Assembly: GCA_951812525.1 (NCBI GenBank)
Contig: OX638316.1
Coordinates: 992,001 to 1,056,000, forward strand
Direction: 5' to 3'
DNA length: 64,000 nt
From: an uncultured Poribacteria bacterium
Lineage (GTDB): Bacteria > Poribacteria > WGA-4E > WGA-3G
Part shown: in pieces, positions 55,701 through 63,899 of the stretch
Layout: each line of letters starts with the position of its first letter
How positions within the stretch are numbered: position 1 is the stretch's first letter
The notes under the pieces: model-generated
What the model saw: the letters and a program-made list of their open reading frames with translations, nothing else
Told to the model about the DNA's origin: nothing
Database searches by the model: none
Translations under genes and position numbers: made by a program

Positions 55701-56867
55701 GAGGAGCCGGTACTGGTTATTAATCTGAGTGCTAAGTATTACATTGCCCGGAGCTCCGATGTCTATAGAGGCACCGAAATTGGATTGGTAGAACCTTTGT
55801 TGATTCTGTTCGGTAGATGCGACAGCGATGACCTTTCGATAGGCAGCCGGGAAAATTGCCTCCGGTTTTTGAGAGTTGCCAGCAGCAGCGACCAACACCA
55901 CACCGCGTGCATAGGCGTAATCAATTGCGTCTTGGATAACGAAAGAACGGCGTTCGCTGCCCCAACTCATATTGATGACGCTTGCGCCGTTGTCGGCGGC
56001 GTAGACGATTGCGGCAGCGGAATCATCGTCTTGCATTCGTGAACTCCCACCGAGCGAAAGTCCGGCACGTATCGCCATAAGCGGGCATTCCCAAGCGACA
56101 CCAGCGATGCCGATGCCGTTATCGGGCATTGCGCCAGCAATACCTGAGACGTGCGTGCCGTGTCCTCTTTCGTCAATAGGTTCGTTATCGCCTTCAATGT
56201 AATCACCTTCTGCTTGCAGGTTCGGCGCATCGGTAAAATCCCAGCCGTAGATGTCGTCAACATAGCCATTGCCGTCGTCGTCAAGTCCATTATCCGGGAC
56301 CTCACCCGGGTTTATCCACACTTTGGGTGCCAAATCGTCATGCGTGTAATCAATGCCAGAGTCGATAATAGCGATTACCACGCCCCGATCACCTTTCTCA
56401 ATTGCCCATGCCTGCGGTAATTTCATCAGCGGCAGACTCCACTGCTCCGGGTATTTTGGATCGTTTGGTAGAATGGCATCTGCTAACGTCGGACGAAGGT
56501 AGTTATATTCGACAGCCTCAACGAAAGGACTCTGTTCGTAAGCGGTTTTAAGTGCTTCAAGGGGAACATCGGGGGCGAAACGCAACAGGTAGATACGTTT
56601 CAAGTTTGGATTGCGTGAGGGGCGGGCAAGGTAAGGAAACAGTGGATGCAGCGATTCCACATTATGCTTTGTGTGGAATGCAGCGATTGGCGATGCAGCG
56701 TGTAATCGTTCAACATCTGTCGCCGCCTCAGGTGTCAAGCGGATTAATAGCTCACCCGGTGTGATGTGAGGGACGGTGGATACCAGAGAAGGGTTCTCTG
56801 GGGCGGATTCGATGCGGGCTGCGCTAAGAAGCAGGACGCATAAGAACAAGATTTTAAAATATCTCAT
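52755..56867 (-). CDS. secreted subtilisin-like serine peptidase with FG-GAP/VCBS repeats
   Basis: 1370 residues. A signal peptide (about 1-22) and an I9-like prodomain precede the S8 catalytic domain. The triad is Asp-169 (IIDSGIDYTHDDL), His-236 (GHGTHVSG) and Ser-393 (GTSMASPHVAG); Asn-331 provides the oxyanion hole. From about residue 640 several FG-GAP/VCBS-type calcium repeats occur (DFDGDGLLEIVGS, DLDGDGQKEIIGAD, DFDADGNTELVAGD, DLDRDGYNELIVAT), and then a fibronectin-like domain. The end (VRVYPNPVRPNS, IQLFDARGELLETL, GIYIYVLEFD, GKIAIIK) is a FlgD/T9SS-like tail. It is likely an extracellular protease. There is no clear ribosome binding site, and the 5' flank is repeat debris. Confidence 0.92.
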   Translation of the reverse strand: MRYFKILFLCVLLLSAARIESAPENPSLVSTVPHITPGELLIRLTPEAATDVERLHAASPIAAFHTKHNVESLHPLFPYLARPSRNPNLKRIYLLRFAPDVPLEALKTAYEQSPFVEAVEYNYLRPTLADAILPNDPKYPEQWSLPLMKLPQAWAIEKGDRGVVIAIIDSGIDYTHDDLAPKVWINPGEVPDNGLDDDGNGYVDDIYGWDFTDAPNLQAEGDYIEGDNEPIDERGHGTHVSGIAGAMPDNGIGIAGVAWECPLMAIRAGLSLGGSSRMQDDDSAAAIVYAADNGASVINMSWGSERRSFVIQDAIDYAYARGVVLVAAAGNSQKPEAIFPAAYRKVIAVASTEQNQQRFYQSNFGASIDIGAPGNVILSTQINNQYRLLTGTSMASPHVAGVAALILSKRPALTHEEVRHILINTADSVYREDSDELDERFVGAGTVNAERALLASGALQARILVPETNSGGADTITVIGTAGGYKFQSWHLSYGESTVPTEFTPFTEPSVAQKIGETLAVWDTTTVPEGIYTVRLTTRAADGQETHDQVVLSVDRTPPHIISVTATETLYGERGLTAFTWATDDVTRNTLYYRRQGSLAPFAPITTTDLGIEHFVSLGLETGIYQFFVEAENPTFLKSREDNDGAFYSIDVVGGYISPSGFIEKFLDVPPLHIASVTADFDGDGLLEIVGSPLTSDAKTDPELQGAILTIYERLPTGRYELAHTLESLDGLSNLEQFIPWTVDDTDGDALLEVLVTDDERTFLIESTAQERGYPHQIIWESTFLSGGTIADLDGDGQKEIIGADNNNDRLLVFEYDPTVNTHVEKAILVNESAGSNVFAQTFAIADFDADGNTELVAGDSEGEIFLYEGNTLRLEWQAQLPLEDITQFVSGDLTGDGKPEFVVGGLLALPDLPTSGPLIWRFFVFTHTSNGYALLSSETRDAAVAIAPHRRNGNSLAIADLDRDGYNELIVATYPNLYVMKWDGTTLLPLWHRKMQETPALLTAELNQNDFNEFYVNLEDGIYRFESIFAIDPDSVDTFKPWNVEARPLTEKAVHVTWDTQDDDAIEQTLHFAVYRAQGKKEKAPSDNTFQKVAEDLTVPRYIDRRVTKDNTYWYAVTAEVNETETPRTDAVAATPREPPQLVRAVYHRPEEGIPDLQIESQIDTHGESLRKNVWVIVTFDRRMDLGVGNENRYVLRIEKRIDGVTPVSAIRDRMGTRALLVFDADSLLSHFGQPLTAKTDPYEITVSNVTDIDENPIRASTRPLEIPLSAAEVAVSDLKQVRVYPNPVRPNSADKGAVTFDRLPVGTRIQLFDARGELLETLDVTEQDRNRKEWWLTSNNTADVSSGIYIYVLEFDTLKKIGKIAIIK

Positions 56868-57025
56868 AATGGCTATTAGTTGTTGGTAGTCAGTGGTTAG
56901 CAGTCAGCAACAATGTAGCAGGCACGTAGATTAATATACCATAACTACTCTTTTTTCCCAAAGCCAATACTCGAACACCAACAGCCAATTTTCTATTTCA
57001 AAACGTCCTGCACCTTATAAAAGGA

Positions 57026-57063
57026 AGAGCCTGCCATCAGCGCGAAGCTGATGACGAGGCTCT
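57026..57063 (-). terminator. terminator of the double substrate-binding lipoprotein gene
   Basis: AGAGCCT...CATCAGC pairs with GCTGATG...AGGCTCT around a GCGAA loop, with a 2-base internal mismatch. The minus-strand continuation is TTCCTTTTATAAGG. It is 31 bases after the stop codon. Confidence 0.7.
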
Positions 57064-57093
57064 GGTTATGTTATGTCTATCCAACGCTGAGAA

Positions 57094-59322
57094 TTACTCA
57101 AAGACCTGAAGTTCCCCGTCCTCGACGATAAGTACAACCGAGTCATACACCGCTTCTCCATTCGGATCAAAAGAGAAGTCGCCTAAAATCGTCGAAAAAC
57201 CCATCGTCTGTGCGAGTGCGTCCCGAATTGCAGCTGAATCTGCCGATTGTGCGTGCGCAATCGCATTGGCGAGAATATAGAGCGTCGCATACGACTGTGC
57301 CGCCCACGGTTCGGCTTCAATACCGTATTTCGCTTGGTAATTCTGGATGAAGGCTTGGTTGCTGGGTATGTTAGACAGACTCGTCCATCCTGTAAAAGCT
57401 ATCGCGCCCTCAGCAGCACCATCGGCGTCTTGGATTTCTTTTGCGGTCAAATCCGGAACAATGAGTTGAACAGAGTCAGTGATACCCATAGCTCCTGCTT
57501 GAATGATAACCTGCGTCATCTCTTGTGATAAAGCCGAGATAAAGAGCGCATCAGGTGCCATCTCCATTATATTCGTTAATTGTGCAGAAAAATCGGTGTC
57601 ACCGGTTTGGAAGGCTTCCTCGGTCAGAATCTCAACACCGCTTGCCTCAAGTGCTTTCCTCACCTCGTCGTTGCTACTTGTGGAGTAGGTATCCTCGGCA
57701 TCATATATCGTCGCCACTTTTTCATAGCCGAGGCTCGCGTGAGTCGCCATCACGCCACTCGGAACCATTATATCTACAGCGAGACCAGTGCGGAAGACAT
57801 AATCCCCAATGCTGCTCAAGCCAGCAGCGGAGGAGACAGAACTAAAGGCTACTACCCCATTTTCCTGCGCAATCGGGAAAGCATCTTCGAGGTAATCTGA
57901 GATAGCAATACCGACGATGGCAGGTACACCTTGATCTACCAACTCTTGTACGGCTGCAATCGCCCCTGCTTCACTGCTCATATCATCCACAGTGATAAAC
58001 GTCAGGTTCGCATCACTGAGCATGTTAATCTCTTCTCGTGCTAATTCAAACCCACGTTCCATTGGGAGCCCATACGGTTCGGCATCTTTTCCTGTCAAGG
58101 ATACGACAACACCGATGGGTATGCCATGACTTGCCATTTCATCCATCATGTGAGGCATTGCCGTTTCAAAGGGCTGAAGTTTGCCATCCTTGACGGTAAG
58201 TACAACCGGGTCATACACCGCTTCTCCGTTGGGATCAAAAGAGAAGTCGCCTAAAATCGTCGGAAAATTCATCGTCTGTGCAAGTGCGTCACGAATCCCC
58301 GCTGAATCCGTCGATTGTGCATGGGCAATCGCATTGGCGAGAATATAGAGCGTCGCATACGACTGTGCTGCCCACGGTTCAGGATCAATACCGTATTTCG
58401 CTTGGTAATTCTGGATGAAGGTTTGGTTGCCGGGTATATTAGACAGACTCGTCCACCCTGTAAAAGCTATCGCACCTTCAGCGGCATCGCCTATATCTTG
58501 GATTTCTTTTGGGGTCAAATCAGGAACAATGAGTTGAACAGAGTCAGTGATACCGAGAGTTCCGGCTTGAATGATAACCTGTGTCATCTCTTGTGATAAA
58601 GCCGAGATAAAGAGCGCATCAGGTGCCATTTCCATTATATTGGTGAGCTGCATAGAAAAATCGGTGTCACCGGTTTGGAAGGTTTCCTCGGTCAGAATCT
58701 CAACACCGCTTGCCTCAAGTGCTTTCCTCACCTCGTCGTTGCTACTTGTGGAGTAGGTATCCTCGGCATCATATATCGTCGCCACTTTCTTGTAGCCGAG
58801 TCCGGCGTGAGTCGCCATCACACCACTCGGAACCATTATATCTACGGCGAGACCGGTGCGGAAGACATAATCCCCAATGCTGCTCAAGCCAGCAGCCGTG
58901 GAAACTGAACTAAAAGCAACCACCCCACTCTCCTGCGCAATCGGAAAAGCATCTTCAAGATAATCCGAAATAGCAATACCGACGATGGCAGGTATACCTT
59001 GATCAACTAACTGTTGGACGGCTGCAATCGCCCCTTCTTCACTGCTCTGATCATCGGCAGTAACGAAGGTGATGTTTGCATCGGTCAGCATGTTAATCTC
59101 TTCTCGTGCTAATTCAAATCCGCGTTGCATCGGGAGCCCATACGGTTCGGCATCTTTTCCCGTCAAGGATACGACAACACCGATGGGAATCTCCGCAGCC
59201 ATCATCGGAGGCATTTCGGTATCATGCACCATCGGAGCCATTCTGTTACAACTGGAAAACCCGATAGCCAAAGCGATAATTGCGAATACAAATGCGGAGG
59301 CTATAATTCCTCTTACTTTCAT
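57094..59322 (-). CDS. lipoprotein with two fused, nearly identical ABC substrate-binding domains
   Basis: 742 residues. The signal ends in a lipobox (GFSSC), then a short linker. Two type-1 periplasmic-binding (Peripla_BP_6, LivJ-like) domains follow, starting at IPIGVVVSLTGKDAEPYG near residue 45 and again near 401. The offset is exactly 1068 bases (356 codons). The two copies differ at roughly 8-10% of residues, scattered, so the duplication is recent. Each copy has the usual motif set, for example AIVGIAISDYLEDAFPIAQ and FSFDPNGEAVYD. The family binds amino acids or small amides for import. No ABC permease or ATPase for it is in the window. An AAGGAGAT ribosome binding site precedes the ATG. 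Confidence 0.88.
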   Translation of the reverse strand: MKVRGIIASAFVFAIIALAIGFSSCNRMAPMVHDTEMPPMMAAEIPIGVVVSLTGKDAEPYGLPMQRGFELAREEINMLTDANITFVTADDQSSEEGAIAAVQQLVDQGIPAIVGIAISDYLEDAFPIAQESGVVAFSSVSTAAGLSSIGDYVFRTGLAVDIMVPSGVMATHAGLGYKKVATIYDAEDTYSTSSNDEVRKALEASGVEILTEETFQTGDTDFSMQLTNIMEMAPDALFISALSQEMTQVIIQAGTLGITDSVQLIVPDLTPKEIQDIGDAAEGAIAFTGWTSLSNIPGNQTFIQNYQAKYGIDPEPWAAQSYATLYILANAIAHAQSTDSAGIRDALAQTMNFPTILGDFSFDPNGEAVYDPVVLTVKDGKLQPFETAMPHMMDEMASHGIPIGVVVSLTGKDAEPYGLPMERGFELAREEINMLSDANLTFITVDDMSSEAGAIAAVQELVDQGVPAIVGIAISDYLEDAFPIAQENGVVAFSSVSSAAGLSSIGDYVFRTGLAVDIMVPSGVMATHASLGYEKVATIYDAEDTYSTSSNDEVRKALEASGVEILTEEAFQTGDTDFSAQLTNIMEMAPDALFISALSQEMTQVIIQAGAMGITDSVQLIVPDLTAKEIQDADGAAEGAIAFTGWTSLSNIPSNQAFIQNYQAKYGIEAEPWAAQSYATLYILANAIAHAQSADSAAIRDALAQTMGFSTILGDFSFDPNGEAVYDSVVLIVEDGELQVFE

Positions 59323-59796
59323 TTTGGATCTCCTTTGTTTCTATAGTAAACTGTAAAAATTAACCACACATTATGAATTGGCGAGGTTAGGAGGTCCTTC
59401 CCAGTAACGGGCAGGCCCCTCTCACCGCGGTGGGAAACGTTTTAGCACCTATTGTCCACTGAGATATCTATTTATTATGATAATTCACGATAAATAAAAA
59501 CCCAGACAAGTGCTACTAAATAAAACGTTCACACCGTCAATCAGATACGTTATTAAAAAAAAAAATTGAGGTTTTGTACAAGACTACTCTTAATACCAAA
59601 AACTGATTTGGTGTCAAGAACTCCAACCTGACCGATGTGAAAATTTATCTGTTGCTTATTGTTTCATAATTGGCAGTTATTGTCAACTGAAAATGGGTTT
59701 TGGGTTGTCGGTAGTTATTTGTTGATTGGAGTAGTTTTTAGAAAAATTGGCTGGTTGGAAACCTCGCCAGTGGAGAGGGTAACAGATTGCGTTGAG
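59323..59796. other. 474-base region with the putative promoter of the 59322 gene
   Basis: It holds a long, AT-rich leader, fragments of the GGCGAGGTT palindrome (near 59380 and 59760), a long A-run near 59560, and a promoter with an internal palindrome (59590-59617). No gene was recognised. Confidence 0.5.
59590..59617 (-). promoter_or_regulatory. putative promoter and operator of the substrate-binding lipoprotein gene
   Basis: On the minus strand TTGACA (59612-59617), a 16-base spacer and TATTAA (59590-59595). ACCAAA...TTTGGT (59595-59612), a perfect inverted repeat with 6-base arms, fills the space between the two boxes, a classic repressor-binding position. The leader to the ATG at 59322 would be about 260 bases. 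Confidence 0.4.
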
Positions 59797-60768
59797 TTAA
59801 AATACTTCCAAGACTTCGGTAGTCTTTTCATCAACAATTACGGTTGCGATATTCCCTCGACTGTGATTAGAGAAAGTGATTATCCACGCGAAACCTTGAA
59901 AGGTTGGATAGGCGTGAACTCCGTTCTGACCCGCTAAAGCGGCTTTGACTCTCGCATCCGACGCTGCGCTTTGAAGGATTGTGTCTGTTTTTTGTTGAGA
60001 AGGAACGGTCTGTATTGCAAGCGAATTCGATATCCATTTACCTTTGTCTACGCTTGGTGGCAATGTGCTCGGATTCTGTTGTGCGAGGTTTCGGAGGTGT
60101 GCTGCGTATTGGCGATATGCATCTCGGTGTTTTTCGTAACTCCTGAGTCCATAAGCGACTGGAATTTTCTCATACTGTGCAGCGCACATTGCCGCCGCAT
60201 CGGCTTCAAGGTGTAATACCCTCACATAGTCTCCCTTCTGTTCGGCTAATTCCCGTTGTTTTCTGAAAAAGGTAGGATAGATACCAAACTCGTAGAACCG
60301 ATTAGGATAATGCGGCAGCCACGTTGCGATGAATTTTTTGATATTTTTGCATTCAGTATCCAACACTGAAACAGAGTCTGGGTTACAAATCCCTCCCACA
60401 AACTGCTGTTCTGAAGTGGAGTCGGGATTACAAATCCCTCCTACAGACCGATGCCAAGCGATTTCGGCACTGGCGCGGTGAGACCGATACTTTTCCTGAA
60501 TCTCTTGTGCCTCCTTTTTCGCCCGCGCTGCCCACGTTTTGTATCCGTGCTGGACGTAGTAGTCGTGGGCAATCTGGTTCATCGGAACAGAGATGCGTTT
60601 AAGGCATTCGGCTGCGACTTCATGCCAAAGCGCAAGTCTCTCAAAGTCACCGGATTGCGCATAGCGTTTGATAAAGAGACTGGCAGTAGCTGCCCCTTGA
60701 CGGACGGCAAGGCACGGTTCCGCAAACACGAGTAACACTGCGAGAAGTAATAGGATAACAATTCTCAT
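59797..60768 (-). CDS. secreted protein of unknown function with two element-derived inserts
   Basis: 323 residues from the ATG at 60768, which overlaps the stop of the upstream epimerase gene by one base (TGATG). A GTG one codon upstream is the alternative. The signal peptide (RIVILLLLAVLLVFAEPCLA) is followed by a helical protein with several KxxQE-rich segments. Residues 109-117 and 124-132 are VGGICNPDS repeated at a 15-residue period. They are encoded by two tandem dispersed palindromes (60376-60400 and 60423-60446). The C-terminal 60 residues (HAYPTFQGFAWIITFSN..TVIVDEKTTEVLEVF) look like a small beta domain. I do not recognise the family. Confidence 0.7.
   Translation of the reverse strand: MRIVILLLLAVLLVFAEPCLAVRQGAATASLFIKRYAQSGDFERLALWHEVAAECLKRISVPMNQIAHDYYVQHGYKTWAARAKKEAQEIQEKYRSHRASAEIAWHRSVGGICNPDSTSEQQFVGGICNPDSVSVLDTECKNIKKFIATWLPHYPNRFYEFGIYPTFFRKQRELAEQKGDYVRVLHLEADAAAMCAAQYEKIPVAYGLRSYEKHRDAYRQYAAHLRNLAQQNPSTLPPSVDKGKWISNSLAIQTVPSQQKTDTILQSAASDARVKAALAGQNGVHAYPTFQGFAWIITFSNHSRGNIATVIVDEKTTEVLEVF
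60376..60446. repeat. two dispersed palindromes inside the 59797 gene
   Basis: CTGGGTTACAAATCCCTCCCACA (60378-60400) and CGGGATTACAAATCCCTCCTACAG (60423-60446). On the coding strand both are read in the same frame as GTA/GTG GGA GGG ATT TGT AAT/AAC. Confidence 0.75.
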
Positions 60769-61886
60769 CACTGCAGCATAAAGCGGACGGTCCCAGAGAA
60801 AGTCTCATCAGGCGCAAGCACTATTACGCCTGCGGGGATGTCTCTCACCTCTAAATTGATGGCATCTGTCGGGCAGGTGTAAGGTTCAAAACAGATAGAA
60901 TCTCTGCCAGGTGGTGTATAGACAACGAGTTCTCTGAATATCGCATCCGATTCCATTACCATGGTATGCCCCGTGTCCCGATTCTCAATAAGGCACCGAC
61001 TCACGCCGTCAACGAGTTGAACATCCGTAAAAACGTGGTCGAGTTTCAGTTTTCCGAATGGTTGTCCGTTGCGTAGGTCAAGCGTACCAGTGACGTCGTT
61101 CTGTTTACCTGTTGGCACGAGAACATCGTCCAGTTCCCAGTATTTAGCGGCGGGGACGGTAATCAGTGCTTGTGATGCGTCCGCTGTTCCGGTTAAGTTC
61201 GTGCTAAAATAGGGGTGGATACCGAACCCCATTGGCATATTTCGATCCCCTGTATTTTTGATGGAAATTCCCATCGCTAACACTGCATCCTTAACGGTAT
61301 AAGAGATCTCAATCATAAAAGGGAACGGATACTGACGGATAACATCCGGGAAATCTTGGGAATTGAGTGAGCATACCAAGGTTGCCCCGCTTTCATCAGC
61401 AGTGTGCTTGTCGACCTTATAGGGTTGGTTCAACAGTAAGCCGTGGATTGTCGTTGGCGATTCCGGTGCTTTGTCAAACTGATAGGTTTCACCTTCAAAC
61501 TGCCATGTGCCGTTCCGTATCCGGTTAGGGAATGGAAACAGAATCGGATTGCCGTAAGCGGTTGGGCGTTCTTCCAGCGTGGTGAGATCTGAGGGTGGAT
61601 CTATCAGGTTAATCCACGTCTCTCCATCTGCGATTTTAAAGACGTAGCAGTTATTTCCGAGTGCTGGAACAATCTCGGCAACGGCTTTTTCATTTTGCTG
61701 GAGATAGTAAACTTGGAAGCCGTCAACCGTTTTTTCTGCTACTGAATATGTTGTATGCGCCATCGTTTTCCCTTCGTCTGCGTTTATGAATGTTGTTGAG
61801 AGTAAGAAAAGAACACAGGTTATTCCAATATAGAAGGTGCGCCGCCAAATTCCTCTAGATTGACGAATAGAAAAAAGGTTACTCAT
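60768..61886 (-). CDS. aldose 1-epimerase family protein (mutarotase)
   Basis: 372 residues. An N-terminal hydrophobic segment (TFYIGITCVLFLLSTTFINA) suggests export or anchoring, unlike cytosolic GalM. The mutarotase domain has IVPALGNNCYVFKI, FPFPNRIRNGTWQF, TIHGLLLNQPY (His of the active site), FGIHPYFST and the later ICFEPYTCPTDAINL (catalytic Glu region). It would interconvert alpha and beta sugar anomers in the periplasm; the sugar is unknown. GGGGAGATA precedes the ATG. It follows ThuA by 14 bases and couples to the next gene, so these three form an operon. Confidence 0.86.
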   Translation of the reverse strand: MSNLFSIRQSRGIWRRTFYIGITCVLFLLSTTFINADEGKTMAHTTYSVAEKTVDGFQVYYLQQNEKAVAEIVPALGNNCYVFKIADGETWINLIDPPSDLTTLEERPTAYGNPILFPFPNRIRNGTWQFEGETYQFDKAPESPTTIHGLLLNQPYKVDKHTADESGATLVCSLNSQDFPDVIRQYPFPFMIEISYTVKDAVLAMGISIKNTGDRNMPMGFGIHPYFSTNLTGTADASQALITVPAAKYWELDDVLVPTGKQNDVTGTLDLRNGQPFGKLKLDHVFTDVQLVDGVSRCLIENRDTGHTMVMESDAIFRELVVYTPPGRDSICFEPYTCPTDAINLEVRDIPAGVIVLAPDETFSGTVRFMLQ

Positions 61887-61900
61887 TATCTCCCCTTATA

Positions 61901-62512
61901 TTATGCCTTGGTGCACCAGTGGATACCGCGTTGTAGCACTTCTCGGAAGCTTGGATTAGAGAAGGTAACATCGTCGTGACCGCTCTGGAGGCAGAAGATG
62001 CGAGAATTATCATATTCACGCGCCCAACCGAGGACTTTCATACTGTTTGGATGATCGACTGTTAGCAAAATTGAGCTATCATCGCCAGCGGATGCCATGG
62101 TATAGGTTTCATCGCCCATCTCCCAGTCGCTAAGCCCTTCGGTAATCGGGTGGCTTGCATCAGCGATTTGTACCTGGAGCGTTTGCCGCGGATACCATCC
62201 GAAATCTCGATCCTGAATTCCGCACATCTCGGAATAGACATCCCACTCTGGAAAGGCAAGGATGGCGTGATGTAAGATAACCACTCCTTGTCCACGCTCG
62301 GTCAGACCGAGGATCGCGCGCGCTTGTGCCTCTGTTGGGTAGGGACGGTGGAAGTTGTAAAAGACAACCGTGTCGTAGTCTTTCTGGTTTGAGTCCTCAA
62401 CAAAATCGTCGAGATCTTCTCGGATGAACTGAACGCCTTCCATACTTTCAAAAACTGCGTCAAACTGTTTTTCTTGAAATCCGTGTTCTCCGGTTACGAC
62501 TGCGATTTTCAT
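61901..62512 (-). CDS. ThuA-like protein
   Basis: 203 residues, glutamine-amidotransferase-like fold. AVVTGEHGF, YDTVVFYNFH, GQGVVILHHAILAFPEW, HPITEGLSDWEMGDETY and FCLQSGHDDVTFSNPSF are typical of ThuA-type proteins, which function in sugar (trehalose, di-keto sugar) metabolism in some bacteria. The catalytic Cys of true amidotransferases is not evident. It is cytosolic: there is no signal. The start at 62512 follows GGGGAAAAA. It is the first of the ThuA, epimerase and 59797 gene operon. Confidence 0.85.
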   Translation of the reverse strand: MKIAVVTGEHGFQEKQFDAVFESMEGVQFIREDLDDFVEDSNQKDYDTVVFYNFHRPYPTEAQARAILGLTERGQGVVILHHAILAFPEWDVYSEMCGIQDRDFGWYPRQTLQVQIADASHPITEGLSDWEMGDETYTMASAGDDSSILLTVDHPNSMKVLGWAREYDNSRIFCLQSGHDDVTFSNPSFREVLQRGIHWCTKA

Positions 62513-62567
62513 GATTTTTCCCCTTTCAAAGTTTCCAGTCACTTTGGAAGATTAAAGACAGAGATTT

Positions 62568-63899
62568 TTAATACCGCGCCCACTGCCATAACTGCCGTAA
62601 GGTGGGACGTTTGCCATACATCAGAATCCCAACCCGATAGATTTTCCCACTAATGAGCATGACAAGCAGGACAGTGGTGCACACCACTAAGATGTTTAGT
62701 AGAATCTCCCATAAAGGTGGCATTAGCACGTTGATGCGCATGAACATAAGTATCGGTGAGAAAAACGGAACATGTGAGAGTAATACACTGAGTGTCGAAT
62801 CCGGGATTCTAAATAATTGAAACATCAGTATAAACGGAACAACGATGAGCATCGTGAGCGGTGCTCCTGTCTGTTGCGCCTCTTCCTCACTGCCGCAAAT
62901 CGCACCAACAACAGCATAAAGCGTTGAATACATGAAAAAACCGATAATGAAATAGATAAAGAAATAGATAAGCACTTCGGTACTACTCACTTTGACAGTC
63001 ACTATTATTTGGAGCATCTGCACCGGTAGGCTCTCAATGCCAAAGATGCGCAACAGTGGACTTATATTCATGATCAACAGGACACCGAACAGCACCCAGA
63101 TAGCAAACATCGTCAAACAGACAGAGCAGACACCGACCAGTTTGCCAAGCAGCAGTTGATATGGTTTTATTGATGAAACAATCACTTCGACAATTCGGGT
63201 TGTTTTTTCTTCGAGTACACTCCGCATGATGGAGTTTGCATAGATGATGACGAACATGTAAAGCACAAAAACAAGAATATATCCGAGTCCGATCCGCGCG
63301 CCTGTCTCTATCGGACTTTCAACTTCTGCCCCGCCTGCTTTTCCTTTGCTACTCTTAATAGCATAAGCACTAAATTTGACAGAACGCATGAGTTGGCTAA
63401 CTTCGTGCTGAGAATAACCACTCTCGGCAAATCGCTTATCGCGGACAATATCCGAAATGATGCGGCGGAGTGCCCTTTGCACATCAAAATTCGTCGTCGT
63501 TCTGGCGTAGAAACGGACCTCCCCGTTCGCAAAAACATCTTTTGGGATTGCAAGATAGGCGTAAAGGTCCTTCGTGTTGACGCGTTCCCGGAATGTGATC
63601 TCCGGTACCTCCGTAGCAGCAGATTCCTCAACGAGTTCATAGATGAGTTCGCCCTTATGTTGAAAGGTAGGATGCCCAGCAATAGCTGCTTGCATCTGTG
63701 TGAAGATTTCACGCGTTTCGTCAATAACTGCAAGTTTTCTCATCTCTTCGGTTGTATCTCCCACGTATGCGAGAAAACTCGATAATAACACTAACGCGCA
63801 CATCAACACCGGCATGAGAAATAAGGATACAATAAATCCTTTAGATCTAACGCGCGTCATGTATTCACGTTTGATGACGGTGACAATTTTATTCGGCAT
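62568..63899 (-). CDS. ABC-2 family transporter permease (NatB-like)
   Basis: 443 residues. One N-terminal membrane helix (about 25-45) is followed by a large periplasmic domain (about 50-205). About six helices then follow with the ABC-2 motif VLEEKTTRIVEVIVSSIKPY (about 232-251), which contacts the ATPase. This layout is that of NatB/YhaP-type exporters for sodium or drugs. The ATG at 63899 lies inside the end of the upstream ATPase gene, so the two are translationally coupled. It ends in MYGKRPTLRQLWQWARY. The substrate is unknown. Confidence 0.88.
   Translation of the reverse strand: MPNKIVTVIKREYMTRVRSKGFIVSLFLMPVLMCALVLLSSFLAYVGDTTEEMRKLAVIDETREIFTQMQAAIAGHPTFQHKGELIYELVEESAATEVPEITFRERVNTKDLYAYLAIPKDVFANGEVRFYARTTTNFDVQRALRRIISDIVRDKRFAESGYSQHEVSQLMRSVKFSAYAIKSSKGKAGGAEVESPIETGARIGLGYILVFVLYMFVIIYANSIMRSVLEEKTTRIVEVIVSSIKPYQLLLGKLVGVCSVCLTMFAIWVLFGVLLIMNISPLLRIFGIESLPVQMLQIIVTVKVSSTEVLIYFFIYFIIGFFMYSTLYAVVGAICGSEEEAQQTGAPLTMLIVVPFILMFQLFRIPDSTLSVLLSHVPFFSPILMFMRINVLMPPLWEILLNILVVCTTVLLVMLISGKIYRVGILMYGKRPTLRQLWQWARY

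Noticed and set aside
57094..59322. Assembly artefact duplicating the substrate-binding domain
   Set aside because: The copies differ at many scattered positions and the frame stays open through the junction, so true duplication is more likely, although long reads should confirm it.
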